DNA from: Paenibacillus eucommiae | Lineage (GTDB): Bacteria > Bacillota > Bacilli > Paenibacillales > NBRC-103111 | Length of the DNA stretch: 64,000 bases | Direction of reading: 5' to 3' | Assembly: GCF_017874215.1 (NCBI RefSeq) | Contig: NZ_JAGGLB010000003.1 | Coordinates: forward strand, 62,001 to 126,000 | Shown here: positions 33,281 through 42,450 of the stretch, piece after piece | Layout of the letters: each line of letters starts with the position of its first letter | Numbering within the stretch: position 1 is the stretch's first letter | Position numbers and translations under genes: made by a program | The notes under the pieces: model-generated | Databases searched by the model: none | Told to the model about the DNA's origin: nothing | The model's input: only the letters and a program-made list of their open reading frames with translations

Positions 33281-34006
33281 TCACCAGGCTATGTTCTTCC
33301 AGCCCGCTTGCCGCTCCTCCCGAAAACGTTGCACCCAGCTCTCAGCGATTTCATCGGCGATTGGGTCGAAGAATGGAGAGGCTACCTGCACAGATTCCGT
33401 CGGTATATTCAGAAAGTTCAATACTTTCATAACCGTATCTTCGTAGTTCTGGATAAAATCTTCGTATACGATCGTCATAGGTACAATACGTTCCTCTGCG
33501 AAAAACGCTTCCATGCCAGCTTCACGCAACGTGCACTCCACAAGTAAATGATTGATCCCATCAAAGGAATACTTATCCGCTATCTCCTCCTGATGTGGTC
33601 TTGTGCCATGAACCCGGTGCCATTCTCCGGATACGATAGCTCTCCACCACGACACCGCGAGCCTCACTTTATTGCGACGGGTCATAAAAATATGTTTACA
33701 AGCGGGGAAGGCTTCTTCCCAAATCTGTGGCCTCGACAGACCTGCTGGCAGATGTAACTCTCTTTGGAACGTATGCAACCAGTCATCCAGCTTGACAGAC
33801 GAGGTCTTGAGCCCGAATACGCCATTTGGAGTCGTGCCATTTTGCCACATTTGCCGTATGTCCTGGATGCCGAATGTGCCGGGATCTGGCTCGGTCAGCC
33901 ACTCTCTTGGAATTCCTGCTACCTCCGTCGATTCGAGTGCTTTATACAACAATGTACTTCCGGTCCGCTGTGAAAACCAGATTGTGTAACTGCGTACAGG
34001 TTTCAT
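33281..34006 (-). CDS. Stf0-type sulfotransferase
   Basis: 241 residues, complete. PAPS 5'-phosphosulfate loop at the N-terminus: YTIWFSQRTGSTLLYKALES. The 3'-phosphate site is in HIFMTRRNKVRLAVSWWRAI, and the C-terminal region has YEDFIQNYEDTVMKVLNFL. The family includes mycobacterial trehalose sulfotransferase Stf0; here the acceptor is unknown and could be a wall or extracellular glycan. Paralogue of the broken gene at 3091, also next to a CGTTAG element. ATG with AGGAGGAATG upstream. No PAPS-making genes are in the window. Confidence 0.9.
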   Translation of the reverse strand: MKPVRSYTIWFSQRTGSTLLYKALESTEVAGIPREWLTEPDPGTFGIQDIRQMWQNGTTPNGVFGLKTSSVKLDDWLHTFQRELHLPAGLSRPQIWEEAFPACKHIFMTRRNKVRLAVSWWRAIVSGEWHRVHGTRPHQEEIADKYSFDGINHLLVECTLREAGMEAFFAEERIVPMTIVYEDFIQNYEDTVMKVLNFLNIPTESVQVASPFFDPIADEIAESWVQRFREERQAGWKNIAW

Positions 34007-34459
34007 CGAACATTCCTCCTTATGTATAGTTTTTTGTTCTTAATCATAAATAGTTGGCGAAGTTGTCGACGCAGTACTAAAATGTAATCTCTACGTATCC
34101 GAGCATAAATATAAAAAGCCATGAATGAACAAGCGTTCACCCACAGCTTCCATTAAGTAGGAATGCCTAAACAAGACAATGCCTTGTCCCAAGCTACGGA
34201 AGCAGTGATGATGTTATGGTTCATTACGGAGTACATGAACGACGACACAACAAAGCTATCCCTACCTAGTTAAGTAGAGTAACCTCGTTTACGCTCATGT
34301 GCTATTAGGTTAGATTAACCTTTATTTCCGTCAGAAACACCATCATCATCACTGAACATATCCCACCATTCAACTATTTATTACCAGTATAAACCATATG
34401 TTGGATTAGTCAATAACATTCCGATACTAAGGATGTATATACTTGTTCCACTCTCAACC
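34007..34459. other. Intergenic stretch without recognised features
   Basis: 453 bases of moderately AT-rich sequence between the sulfotransferase and VOC genes. I see no coding frame, clear repeat or strong hairpin in it. Confidence 0.4.
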
Positions 34460-34831
34460 TCATCTGTGTTGATCTATAAGAATGGGATTACCATCAGGAT
34501 CTTCAATTGTAAAACTGGCAGGGCCCTCGCTTGTTTCATCTGCTTCAGACAGTAATTTAATTCCTTTTGCTTTAAGCTGTTTTTGAATATCTCGAATGTC
34601 CGTAAACGAATTAAGATTTTCGCCATTTTCATTCCATCCGGGATTAAAGGTCAGAATATTCTTTTCAAACATTCCTTGGAATAGACCAATTATACAACTT
34701 TCATTCTTCATAATGAGCCAATTTTGGGTAATGTCGCCTCCTAAGACTTGAAACCCCAGATTTTCGTAAAATAATTTTGATTTGTGAATGTCTTTTACAC
34801 TTAGACTTACAGAGAATGCACCCAGTTTCAT
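34460..34831 (-). CDS. VOC family (glyoxalase/bleomycin-resistance-like) protein
   Basis: 123 residues. Motifs of the fold: [20 protein letters not shown] (first module) and [17 protein letters not shown] (last strands, with the metal-ligand-type Asp-Pro-Asp-Gly turn). ATG start with a GGAGGAAAT site. Role may be drug binding or isomerase/dioxygenase-like; cannot be decided. Single gene with element 14 upstream. Confidence 0.85.
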   Translation of the reverse strand: MKLGAFSVSLSVKDIHKSKLFYENLGFQVLGGDITQNWLIMKNESCIIGLFQGMFEKNILTFNPGWNENGENLNSFTDIRDIQKQLKAKGIKLLSEADETSEGPASFTIEDPDGNPILIDQHR

Positions 34832-34965
34832 ATTTCCTCCAATAAAAAATTATTTGGTTTATAGCTTAAAGTATACAACATTACTTTGATGAACACATGT
34901 TTCACCCAGTATTGTAACCACGGAAGCAATTATTATTATACAAACAATGACCCTCAAAGTTGTTT

Positions 34966-35053
34966 CACTAACATGTCTGTTAGCTTAGTTAGCTTAACAG
35001 GCTGCCGATACTCTAGCCCGTCTACCGCAGTGGAGCAATGTTTCTCCGTTAGG
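34966..35053. repeat. CGTTAG element 14
   Basis: Left core with partial duplication (CACTAACATGTCTGTTAGCT, then TAGTTAGCTTAAC), centre AGGCTGCC..., right core GCAATGTTTCTCCGTTAGG (35035). Confidence 0.55.
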
Positions 35054-35088
35054 AAAAACGTAATGTTAATTGATGCTGGGCTGATTTA

Positions 35089-35871
35089 TCACTTTAAGTT
35101 TTCTGGGTTTAATCCTTGTAATGCGTCAGGAATAAAAATTCCATCTTTCCGGATTAAAATATCGTCAAACCACATTTCACCGCCGCCGTACTCAGGCCTT
35201 TGGATATTCACAATGTCCCAGTGTAGTTCGGACCAATTATCATTTCCAGGAGAACTTACAGGAACACATCCAGGCGTAAAGTGAAAACTCCCCCATATTT
35301 TTTCATCAAATAAAGTATCTTTCATTGGTTTCTCAATATAAGGGTTTACACCGATCCCAAATTCCCCAAAATACCTCGAATTCTGGTCTGTATCCAGCAG
35401 CTTATTGATTCTCTCAGAATCATTTGCGGTAGCTTGTATAATCTTACCGTCCTTAATTTCAAAACGAATATTTTCGTAAGTAAAGCCCTCTTTTAGTGAG
35501 GGTGTATTATATGAAATAATACCATTGACGGACTCTTTTACAGGCATTGTATACACTTCACCATCGGGAATATTCATGATTCCTGCATCTTTAATTGTAG
35601 GCATGCCTTTGATTGAGAATGATAAATCCGTTCCTTCTCCCGTAATTCTAACTTGATCTGTGCGATTCATTAAATCGACTAGATTATCCATAGCTTTATC
35701 CATTTTTGAATAGTCCAGATTGCATACATTAAAATACAAATCCTCAAAATCCTCAGTCGACATGTTTGCCTGTTGTGCCATGGCATAGTTGGGATATCGA
35801 AGAATACACCATTTCGTATGGTTATAACGCCTGCCATTAATCTTCCCGTTAGCGGAACGAAGGGTTACCAC
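35089..35871 (-). pseudogene. M29 aminopeptidase truncated at a CGTTAG element
   Basis: The frame carries the C-terminal two thirds of an M29 (AmpS/PepS) aminopeptidase: WCILRYPNYAMAQQANMSTE, LSFSIKGMPTIKDAGIMNIP, EGFTYENIRFEIKDGKI, SRYFGEFGIGVNPYI and the closing GEMWFDDILIRKDGIF. Full enzymes have about 370-410 residues; the first ~130 are missing. Instead the frame begins with codons read from element 15 (VTLRSANGKI), so the gene was cut exactly where the element starts. A start at MAQQANMS is conceivable but the protein would lack part of its metal site. Confidence 0.8.
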
Positions 35872-35912
35872 ACGGGAGTCCTTCTGGTATTAGCGCGTCC
35901 CACTAGCGTAAC
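35839..35912. repeat. CGTTAG element 15
   Basis: Left core AATCTTCCCGTTAGCGGAAC (35839), hairpin AAGGGTTACC...GGGAGTCCTT, right core ATTAGCGCGTCCCACTAGCG (35889). Confidence 0.65.
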
Positions 35913-35976
35913 AACCTGTTAAATAATTCGACTTTAAGACCTCAAGATAGTCTGGAGGAGGAAGCACAAAGACTCT

Positions 35977-36894
35977 TCACTCAACAGGAGTGATGCTAAT
36001 TAGTTTAACTGCGAACGTTTTATAATTTGTTATATCCCCTTTTGCTATAAATGGTATTGATTCACCAATAGGATCGGTGATATTTGGGTCTAACGGTCCA
36101 TTGATACTAGGTGCATGGATTCGTGCACTTCCGAGGATTTCACTCTGATTTCCATAGAATGTAACTACGGCTTCGATATTGTTCATACCTTTAACAAATG
36201 AACCAATTTGTAAAGTTCCAGTAGAATAATCCCCAGATTTTCCAAGAAGTTCGAGTCCAATCATGATTTTGCTTTCTGCATCCTTGGTTGTCATAAATGG
36301 CCTATACGTATGTAACAAATGTATTGGAGTCGTTCCCTCCAGAGTAACTGTTTCATAATCCGTAACATCAGATTGAGTCATGGTATGGAAGCTTACAATC
36401 TGATCCTTTCTCGTATTAATGTTTACAGCAAACGGTGCTTTATCAATAATTTTTCCTTCGGAGTTCCAAAAGATGAGTTCGCCCTCTGATGCAGTAGTGT
36501 CGGTTGTAAAATCAAACATTTGCAAAGAATTCCCGCTAAAATACAATTTACCGTCGATTAAAGTTCCCTGCGTATTCTTACTAGTGTTTATGTAACCTGC
36601 TCTAATGAAATTGCGGGGATCGATGATTGTAAAGCCGTTGTCCAATGTGATCAATTTGCTATCCTCGTCGTATAAAACAGCGGCACCTAATTTATCCGAT
36701 ATGTAGCGAAGAGGCAAGTAAGCATGTCCATCAAAATTGAGTGTCCGATAGCCATTCTCTATCGGATTTTCCTCTTTTCCGTTTATGATATACTTTACTG
36801 AATAAAGTACAGCTTGAATAGAATCAGACGCATAGGTAGCAGTCGATGCTGTTAAAATTCCACCAATCAACATACCGATAACAAATTTTTTCAT
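35977..36894 (-). CDS. Secreted protein with copper amine oxidase-like N-terminal (stalk) domain
   Basis: 305 residues from the ATG at 36894, preceded by AGGAGGTGTGTAAG. Signal peptide MKKFVIGMLIGGILTASTATYA with cleavage after ATYA. Residues 30-95 are a Cu_amine_oxidN1 stalk domain: GHAYLPLRYISDKLGAAVLY, followed by ITLDNGF. Despite the name these domains have no oxidase activity; in Bacillales they are common in surface proteins. The rest is beta-rich and unassigned. Single gene between elements 15 and 16. Confidence 0.85.
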   Translation of the reverse strand: MKKFVIGMLIGGILTASTATYASDSIQAVLYSVKYIINGKEENPIENGYRTLNFDGHAYLPLRYISDKLGAAVLYDEDSKLITLDNGFTIIDPRNFIRAGYINTSKNTQGTLIDGKLYFSGNSLQMFDFTTDTTASEGELIFWNSEGKIIDKAPFAVNINTRKDQIVSFHTMTQSDVTDYETVTLEGTTPIHLLHTYRPFMTTKDAESKIMIGLELLGKSGDYSTGTLQIGSFVKGMNNIEAVVTFYGNQSEILGSARIHAPSINGPLDPNITDPIGESIPFIAKGDITNYKTFAVKLISITPVE

Positions 36895-36918
36895 CTTACA
36901 CACCTCCTATTTAATTAA

Positions 36919-37008
36919 ATTGTCCTGCCAGTTAGCGGGGAAAAGGCAGCCGATAATATTGGCACCCTTTCCTAATGGTTATTGCGGTATAGTTCTCCGT
37001 TAGTAGAG
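36919..37008. repeat. CGTTAG element 16
   Basis: Left core ATTGTCCTGCCAGTTAGCGG (36919), hairpin AAAGGCAGCCGA..TTGGCACCCTTT (36942-36970), right core GTATAGTTCTCCGTTAGTAG (36987). Confidence 0.65.
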
Positions 37009-37010
37009 TC

Positions 37011-37442
37011 CTACAACTTTTTCTTTAACAAGAGCTCATCATCCTTATGATAGTCACATTGTTCATAGGTTTTAATCGCAGCATGATTTCTTCTTCCTGT
37101 TAGTACTTTAACACTTTTCACTCCGCGTTTTTTAAGGCATTCTTCCAAATAAAATATCAATGAAGTCGCAATGCCCTTTCTTCGTGCAGCTTCCGCAACA
37201 TACAATTCGGTAATCTCTCCTTGAAGTCCGCTATAACAGAATGACCGAAAACTCTGAGCACAACCAAAACCAACGACTTTGCCACCTATTTCTGCTATAG
37301 CAATCAATTCAGCGCTATCATTTAGGCTCTCAATTATGTCCGCAGCTGGCCTTTGGTCACCTCCGTTAAACTCTTGATTAAGCCTTGAAAGTTCATTTGC
37401 ATCACTTGGGCTCGCCAGTCTTATCCTTGCATCCAAAATCAT
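37011..37442 (-). CDS. GNAT family N-acetyltransferase
   Basis: 143 residues. GNAT core: IAIAEIGGKVVGFGCAQSF, EITELYVAEAARRKGIATSL, then VLTGRRNHAAIKTYEQCDYH. This pattern is close to that of AAC(6')-like and other small acetyltransferases; the substrate is unknown. Its stop TAG is 3 bases after element 16, again the downstream limit of the gene. GTG or ATG start near 37442 with AGGGGTG. Confidence 0.87.
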   Translation of the reverse strand: MILDARIRLASPSDANELSRLNQEFNGGDQRPAADIIESLNDSAELIAIAEIGGKVVGFGCAQSFRSFCYSGLQGEITELYVAEAARRKGIATSLIFYLEECLKKRGVKSVKVLTGRRNHAAIKTYEQCDYHKDDELLLKKKL

Positions 37443-37469
37443 TCACCCCTAATTAAATCATAGATTACT

Positions 37470-37543
37470 GATACGTTTCCCTTTATTTCAACAGGCTGCC
37501 TAATATTGGCAGCCTGCACATGTTACCCCATCAGCTTAATAAG
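37470..37543. repeat. CGTTAG element 17
   Basis: Degenerate left core, perfect hairpin AGGCTGCCTAATATTGGCAG (37493-37515, closing CCT), right core TGTTACCCCATCAGCTTAAT (37521). Confidence 0.55.
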
Positions 37544-37560
37544 CTAGGGGTTTTATCAAC

Positions 37561-38205
37561 TCAGAATCCAAAATGTTCACGAATTAATCTAAATTGCTCA
37601 TCAACACTTAACCTAGGTGATCTTTCAAGTGTTTTAATACCATTTTTAACACAGGCTTTTCTAATTTCATTTGAGAATTTTATCATAGTTTTGTTGCCAT
37701 GTTTAATCGTTGCCGCTGGATTTGATGTATGAGTGTTAATGACATCCAAAATCATCTTATGGTCATCTCTAAAAAAATATAACCTTTCTATTTCTTCATC
37801 TGACGTATAAAGACATATCATTCTTTCTTTGGGGATAAAGGGTAATATGTGTTCGGGCATGATTCCTAAATCAATAATGATTGGTTTATCAGTAGGCATT
37901 TTCAACAAATCAACTACAAAAAACTCCATCATCTCTACGACTATTTGACAAAGCCACTGATATTTTACATCCGTGGGTCTATTAAACCACTTCTCCCAGT
38001 TTAAATTGGGATGAGGATATTGAAGGGCTGGGTATTCAACAGGTTTAGAGAATGGTCTATATTTTAAGACATCATCTATGAGTGTTTGAAATCCTAGCTC
38101 CTCAACAAATTTCTTTGTCATTGTGGTCTTCCCTGCGCAACATCCGCCATTCAACCAATAAACATGTTGTAATTGTTCTTTTAAATAATTATCATTTATT
38201 TTCAT
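37561..38205 (-). CDS. P-loop NTPase, small-molecule-kinase-like
   Basis: 214 residues from the ATG at 38205 (MKINDNYLKE), which has GAGGAGGATAAAT. Walker A: YWLNGGCCAGKTTMTKKFVE. A lid-like basic region (FRDDHKMILDVIN) and IIIDLGIMPEHILPFIPKER follow. The layout suits a chloramphenicol-phosphotransferase/shikimate-kinase-like cytosolic kinase, but no substrate motif is recognised. Single gene between elements 17 and 18. Confidence 0.72.
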   Translation of the reverse strand: MKINDNYLKEQLQHVYWLNGGCCAGKTTMTKKFVEELGFQTLIDDVLKYRPFSKPVEYPALQYPHPNLNWEKWFNRPTDVKYQWLCQIVVEMMEFFVVDLLKMPTDKPIIIDLGIMPEHILPFIPKERMICLYTSDEEIERLYFFRDDHKMILDVINTHTSNPAATIKHGNKTMIKFSNEIRKACVKNGIKTLERSPRLSVDEQFRLIREHFGF

Positions 38206-38345
38206 ATTTATCCTCCTCAATTTGTTAAGATTGAGAGAGGTGGCGGATTCTTATCGGCTTCTTAAAACAGTGAAAGTACATATTCAATCCTCCTTTCTTT
38301 TGGTATAGGTAGAAATATTCTACGAGTTGGGGTTTATTTCCTTCT

Positions 38346-38396
38346 TCATTGCCCGTTAACGGAACGGGCTGCCGATTAGTGTCTCGTTAGTGTAAC
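38346..38396. repeat. CGTTAG element 18 (compact)
   Basis: Left core CATTGCCCGTTAACGGAAC (38347), short centre GGGCTGCC, right core ATTAGTGTCTCGTTAGTG (38375). The right core's TTA is the stop codon of the gene at 38387. Confidence 0.65.
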
Positions 38397-38854
38397 ACGG
38401 GTTCGCTTAAATTCAGTTCAGGAGTGTATAGTTTGTTTTCCTCAAGAAAGTCTTTTAGTTGGTGGTTTGCGATATGGACAGCAATAAAGTTGTTTTCTTT
38501 TGTGAATATAAGCAATGTTGGGAAATATGTACTTGACCGACCTATAAACATCACAACTTCAGTAACTGTACCATTTACCAATTCATGATGTATACTGTAA
38601 GGAGGGGTTACTGGGATCTTTATTGCTAATCCGTCATTCGGCTCAATATTAAAAGATCTTGCGATTCCAATTGCTGAGGATAGCCATTCTTTCACTTGGC
38701 TCTGTAATAATTGAGAATTTTGGATTCTCTGGACTATTTCCCCCCTCTTAATATCGAACACTTCCGCTCCGTCAGATGCATGTACTGCTTGTACAAATGA
38801 CAGACCAATTGTAATAACCGTCAATATCAGTAACGAGCGAACCAACAGTTTCAA
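38387..38854 (-). CDS. Secreted protein of unknown function
   Basis: 155 residues; TTG start behind GGAGGAATACTGTT. Signal peptide LLVRSLLILTVITIGLSFVQ with likely cleavage after AVHA. The mature part is a small mixed fold (IPVTPPYSIHHELVNGTVTE, LLIFTKENNFIAVHIAN). No family recognised. Its TAA stop lies inside the CGTTAG core of element 18. Confidence 0.68.
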   Translation of the reverse strand: MKLLVRSLLILTVITIGLSFVQAVHASDGAEVFDIKRGEIVQRIQNSQLLQSQVKEWLSSAIGIARSFNIEPNDGLAIKIPVTPPYSIHHELVNGTVTEVVMFIGRSSTYFPTLLIFTKENNFIAVHIANHQLKDFLEENKLYTPELNLSEPVLH

Positions 38855-38925
38855 AACAGTATTCCTCCGCCATTATTTTCAATATAATATTCCCCGTTTC
38901 ATGGAGTTTACCCTGTTTAAGTATG

Positions 38926-39317
38926 TTATTCTTGTAAGTATTTTATTAGAAAATCCTTATCCTCTGGGTAAGCATGCATAACTCCATCTATTTGTTCTAA
39001 TGATAACCAGCCAATATTGTGTATTAATCCATCTGGGTCATTTATATTGGCAACACCACCGATAAGCTTTACTTCGAAATAGTAGGTTTGATAATTAATT
39101 CCTCCCACTGTTTCTCCTTCCTTAGTGAAGAGTTTTTTATAATTTGAACATCATAGCCTGTTTCTTCTTTCACTTCTCTAACGCAACAATCTTCTAAGCT
39201 TTCATTTTCTTCTAATCCACCCGATGGAACAGCCCATTCAACTAAATCCTTACCCTGTATCATTAAAATCTGTTTTTTGTCATTCACACATACAGCTGCA
39301 CTTCCAACCCACATCAA
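38926..39317 (-). pseudogene. NUDIX hydrolase broken by one frameshift
   Basis: Two overlapping frames make one NUDIX protein. The first (39317 to about 39133) has AAVCVNDKKQILMIQGKD and the Nudix box GGLEENESLEDCCVREVKEE-TGY. The second (to 38926) has GETVGGINYQTYYFEVKLIGG and HNIGWLSLEQIDGVMH. One extra A in the six-A run at 39133-39138 would give the continuous VQIIKKLFTKEGETVGG expected of the family. It is either a recent mutation, a sequencing error or a slippery site. AGGAGGAATCT precedes the TTG/ATG start. Confidence 0.75.
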
Positions 39318-39457
39318 AGATTCCTCCTTGTTGGCATAGTTTAGGTCTTATCGTTAAAAAAATGGGGTATTTAGATTTATTCTCCCATAAATAACCATTG
39401 GAATGTGTGACATATTTTTGAAATCGTATTCAATTTACTTTCAAGCGTTATTTCATT

Positions 39458-39508
39458 GCACTATCCTGACCGTTAGTGTAAAGAAGGGCTACCACGCGGC
39501 AGCCCTTC
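39458..39508. repeat. CGTTAG element 19
   Basis: Left core CACTATCCTGACCGTTAGTG (39459), perfect hairpin GAAGGGCTACC...GGCAGCCCTTC (39483-39508). No right core. Confidence 0.7.
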
Positions 39509-39561
39509 GTCCTCTAGACATAAAACAATTCCTTTATACTACTGTCTATTTCATAAGCAAC

Positions 39562-40050
39562 TTATAACAGCTCATCTGCGATCATTTTTGCATTTTCCGC
39601 AAGCTCCCTCATATCATCAGCCGGAACAAGCGCGGCTAAATCGTAAGCCAGCGGATTACGAGAAAACTTGTACAATTCATTCCGAAGCAGGTTTCTTTTT
39701 TCTTCGGATGCATCAATATAAAGTTTGCACGGCTGCCTGGCCTCATCCAAATCATGCAAATCGACATAGCCTGATTTATGAGACTCCAACACAATGGCTG
39801 AAAGATCGATTAGAGCACCACAGGCAATATCAAGTTCAATCCGAAATATGCCGTTAGCGCTTTTCATATCAAACCCAACACTTCCGCCGTTTCTCAAGTC
39901 TGCCTCGGAAAGCAGAACGTCGAAACCCAAGTCCTTTAATATCTGATTGAGCGTAACAGCCGTTGTGTCCAATTGTTCCAAATAGTCTATTAATGCCAAC
40001 GAATCATCGGAACCGCCAATTAAATCTCCCCACCAATTGCTTATGTACAT
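39562..40050 (-). CDS. Hypothetical protein, coupled to the gene at 40077
   Basis: 162 residues from the ATG at 40050 (MYISNWWGDLIGG), with GGGAGAAGAGC upstream; the frame itself opens at 40077 where it touches the preceding gene's stop. An acidic, mostly helical protein with a beta hairpin in the middle (FRIELDIACGALIDLSAIVL). No family recognised; immunity-like by size and context only. Confidence 0.6.
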   Translation of the reverse strand: MYISNWWGDLIGGSDDSLALIDYLEQLDTTAVTLNQILKDLGFDVLLSEADLRNGGSVGFDMKSANGIFRIELDIACGALIDLSAIVLESHKSGYVDLHDLDEARQPCKLYIDASEEKRNLLRNELYKFSRNPLAYDLAALVPADDMRELAENAKMIADELL

Positions 40051-40076
40051 GCTCTTCTCCCACTTTCTTTTAGGCA

Positions 40077-41132
40077 CTATAGTTCTCCAAATTGATTGAT
40101 GTAGGTTTCCCGATAATTATAGGGAATAGCCTTTTCATCCACAATCCAATTTACAGTTCTGCCACCATATCCGCCTCCATCTCCACTGTACTTCTGATTA
40201 TCAAAAGTCGCAGGAAATTCAAACGAATGGATGACATCAAAATCGAGCATGCCTTTTAACTCATCACATTCTTCCTTTGTTATTTTTTTAAAACTGTCTA
40301 CTAAAAATGAACAGTACATATCATAAACAATATCCGCATATTCTGCGGGCGGCATTTTTTCATTAAAACCATTATAACTGCACGATATACTGATATCCTT
40401 TAGTTTACTCCCCCTCATTGCTGGGTGGAACTTCTTGGTCTCTGTGTTATATGCAGAATCATAAAAGAATTTATGATGTTTGTTTATCGGCCTCATAAAT
40501 AAGGTTATCGCCATACTGTTTTTTTGCAAAATCTTTTTTGGCAATAACAGCTTGCTTTCCAAAAAAGACCATATATATTCGCTAATTCTGTAGTCCACAC
40601 GTGGTCTTCTAAACATGATATCAGGTTTGCATATTCCATCGTCTTCATCTTCGTGACTCCAAAATCGGCTGATCGTCATAGTTTTTGTATTATTTTCTTC
40701 ACTGTAATCGCTGATTTTCGTTAGTAAAAGCTCTCTGACATAGAGAGATACTTTTTGTAGCAGCGTTCTAAAATCGTTTTCGTTAAACGTTATCAAAACA
40801 CAAGTTTCCGATTCAGAATCGCTTTCAATGGTATCTTTAAAAGCAATTTTATCTTGTTTAAGTTTATCAAGAATGTACTGGGTCCAGCCGTATCCATCAG
40901 AAATATACGGCATTTCCTCTAATTTGCGATTAAGTTTTTCAAAACCACCGGTTGGCGAAAACTCTAGTGAATAACTCAATGTTTCATTTCCCTTATTTAT
41001 AACGCTGGCTATATGTATCACAAATGGTTTATAGTCGAGACATTCCCATGTACCCTCTTCCATATACTCGATAATATTGTTTGGGATTTTGACTTTTTCT
41101 AAATGCAATTGTTCGTTTACACTGCTTTTCAT
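40077..41132 (-). CDS. Hypothetical protein, first gene of a two-gene unit
   Basis: 351 residues, ATG after GGAGGGTACATT. No known motif. Two parts: residues 1-150 with FVIHIASVINKGNETLSYSL and VCLITFNENDF-like strands, and residues 170-351 with RVDYRISEYIWSFLESKLLL and a glycine-rich stretch SGDGGGYGGRTVNW near the end. Cytosolic, no membrane segment. It abuts the gene at 40050, so the two products probably act together. Confidence 0.6.
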   Translation of the reverse strand: MKSSVNEQLHLEKVKIPNNIIEYMEEGTWECLDYKPFVIHIASVINKGNETLSYSLEFSPTGGFEKLNRKLEEMPYISDGYGWTQYILDKLKQDKIAFKDTIESDSESETCVLITFNENDFRTLLQKVSLYVRELLLTKISDYSEENNTKTMTISRFWSHEDEDDGICKPDIMFRRPRVDYRISEYIWSFLESKLLLPKKILQKNSMAITLFMRPINKHHKFFYDSAYNTETKKFHPAMRGSKLKDISISCSYNGFNEKMPPAEYADIVYDMYCSFLVDSFKKITKEECDELKGMLDFDVIHSFEFPATFDNQKYSGDGGGYGGRTVNWIVDEKAIPYNYRETYINQFGEL

Positions 41133-41205
41133 CTATAATGTACCCTCCATTCGTGTATATTGATTAGCCTTTCTTCTTTCAAAACAACTTCCTGTGCATG
41201 TCTAA

Positions 41206-41640
41206 CTAATTGACTTCCTTCCAAACACCATCATACAATAAAGCGATCGCCGCGGCTGAATACCATCCCATCCTAAATTCAAAACTATCCTTGGAACCAA
41301 TGTAAAAACTTATTTCAGTGTCCGCTTCTCTTATTTTCTTATCAATAGATCTCAATGGTTGTTGTTTGCCAAATATCTTAGTGAAAATGGTTCCCATCTT
41401 ACCCTTTACTTCAATACGTCTAACAGACAATTCAAATCCAGTCGTTAACTCGATATTATTCAGACTCCGGTTAGGGCAATCATAGATGACAACTTTGAAG
41501 GGAAGAAATCCTGAATGATTATTGAATGAAAAACCAGGATTTATTTCCACATCCATATTAAACTTTCTTATTTCAGACAACCATTCAGGTATAATATTGT
41601 CATTTAATCCCTTAAGGTGGACAGAGAGATCATAACTCAT
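41206..41640 (-). CDS. Hypothetical protein (MSYDL start)
   Basis: 144 residues; AAGGAGAAGTAT before the ATG. Opens MSYDLSVHLKGLNDN, then strand-rich (FLPFKVVIYDC, ELSVRRIEVKGKMGTIFTKI) and ends in a helix (WYSAAAIALLYDGVWKE). Shares only the start style with the 108-residue protein at 9618. Unknown function, cytosolic. Confidence 0.6.
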   Translation of the reverse strand: MSYDLSVHLKGLNDNIIPEWLSEIRKFNMDVEINPGFSFNNHSGFLPFKVVIYDCPNRSLNNIELTTGFELSVRRIEVKGKMGTIFTKIFGKQQPLRSIDKKIREADTEISFYIGSKDSFEFRMGWYSAAAIALLYDGVWKEVN

Positions 41641-41748
41641 ATACTTCTCCTTCTAATTGATTAATGTTGTATGTAATGACGAATGAATGCCACTCCTTAG
41701 CATATATCGTTACAAGATAACGTAATTTGTAGATAAACATATAGAATC

Positions 41749-42039
41749 TTATTTTTCGCTGTCTGTTACATAACCAAAGGAGATTTTCTGAGGTAAATCC
41801 TTACCTCCAAGCCGTTTATGCGCTTCATGTATATTTGGAACGTTTTCTTTTGTGAGAATGATACCATTTAATGTATTTTTGATAGTCTTTATTTCATCTT
41901 CACTATATAGAGATAACCCGCTTGTAGAAATTTGTAGTGGTTTTCCCAAATGCCTTGATAACCCGGATATCAATTGTTGTTGTTCCTCATCAGTTAGCCT
42001 TTCATATTGAGATATAATTATTTCAACAGACTCACTCAT
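41749..42039 (-). CDS. Small hypothetical protein
   Basis: 96 residues; GGGAGGATTTTTAT before the ATG. An N-terminal helix (IIISQYERLTDEEQQQLISG) of a type seen in antitoxin-like and addiction-module small proteins, then a polar tail. No toxin gene adjoins, so the antitoxin idea is only a resemblance. Confidence 0.55.
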   Translation of the reverse strand: MSESVEIIISQYERLTDEEQQQLISGLSRHLGKPLQISTSGLSLYSEDEIKTIKNTLNGIILTKENVPNIHEAHKRLGGKDLPQKISFGYVTDSEK

Positions 42040-42092
42040 ATAAAAATCCTCCCGTTAAGTATTGTTTCATCACTTATTTCCATAAAAGTATT

Positions 42093-42163
42093 ACATTATC
42101 CTGCCCGATAGCGTATAAACAGGCCGCAGCAGCATCCTGATTATCGTTACTCATTAGATTAAC
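42093..42163. repeat. CGTTAG element 20
   Basis: Left core ATTATCCTGCCCGATAGCGT (42095), centre AGGCCGCAGCAGCATCCTG, right core ATTATCGTTACTCATTAGAT (42140). Confidence 0.65.
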
Positions 42164-42193
42164 AACCCAAGACTAGGAAGTAATACCGTCCGT

Positions 42194-42388
42194 CTAGTGC
42201 CCATCTCCGTGTGATGCCTTCGCGAGGTACCCCATTATGACAGAAATAATAAGGAAAACACTCATTAATATAAGTGCGTAGCCTATCAAACGAATTGTCA
42301 AATTGCCAGCATACCTTTTAGATTTCCGTATAAAGACCACTCCAAAAGCTAGCAATAATGTAATGATTATTCCTACATAATCGTTCAA
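42194..42388 (-). CDS. Two-helix small membrane protein
   Basis: 64 residues, TTG start with AGGAGTGATTTA. Two membrane helices: VGIIITLLLAFGVVFI and LIGYALILMSVFLIISVIMG, with a basic turn (RKSKRYAGNL). Cassette-sized unit between elements 20 and 21. No family recognised. Confidence 0.6.
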   Translation of the reverse strand: MNDYVGIIITLLLAFGVVFIRKSKRYAGNLTIRLIGYALILMSVFLIISVIMGYLAKASHGDGH

Positions 42389-42450
42389 TAAATCACTCCT
42401 AAAATTTTTTTGTTTCTGTTTTTATTGACGATAAAAAATGAATTTAGTTT

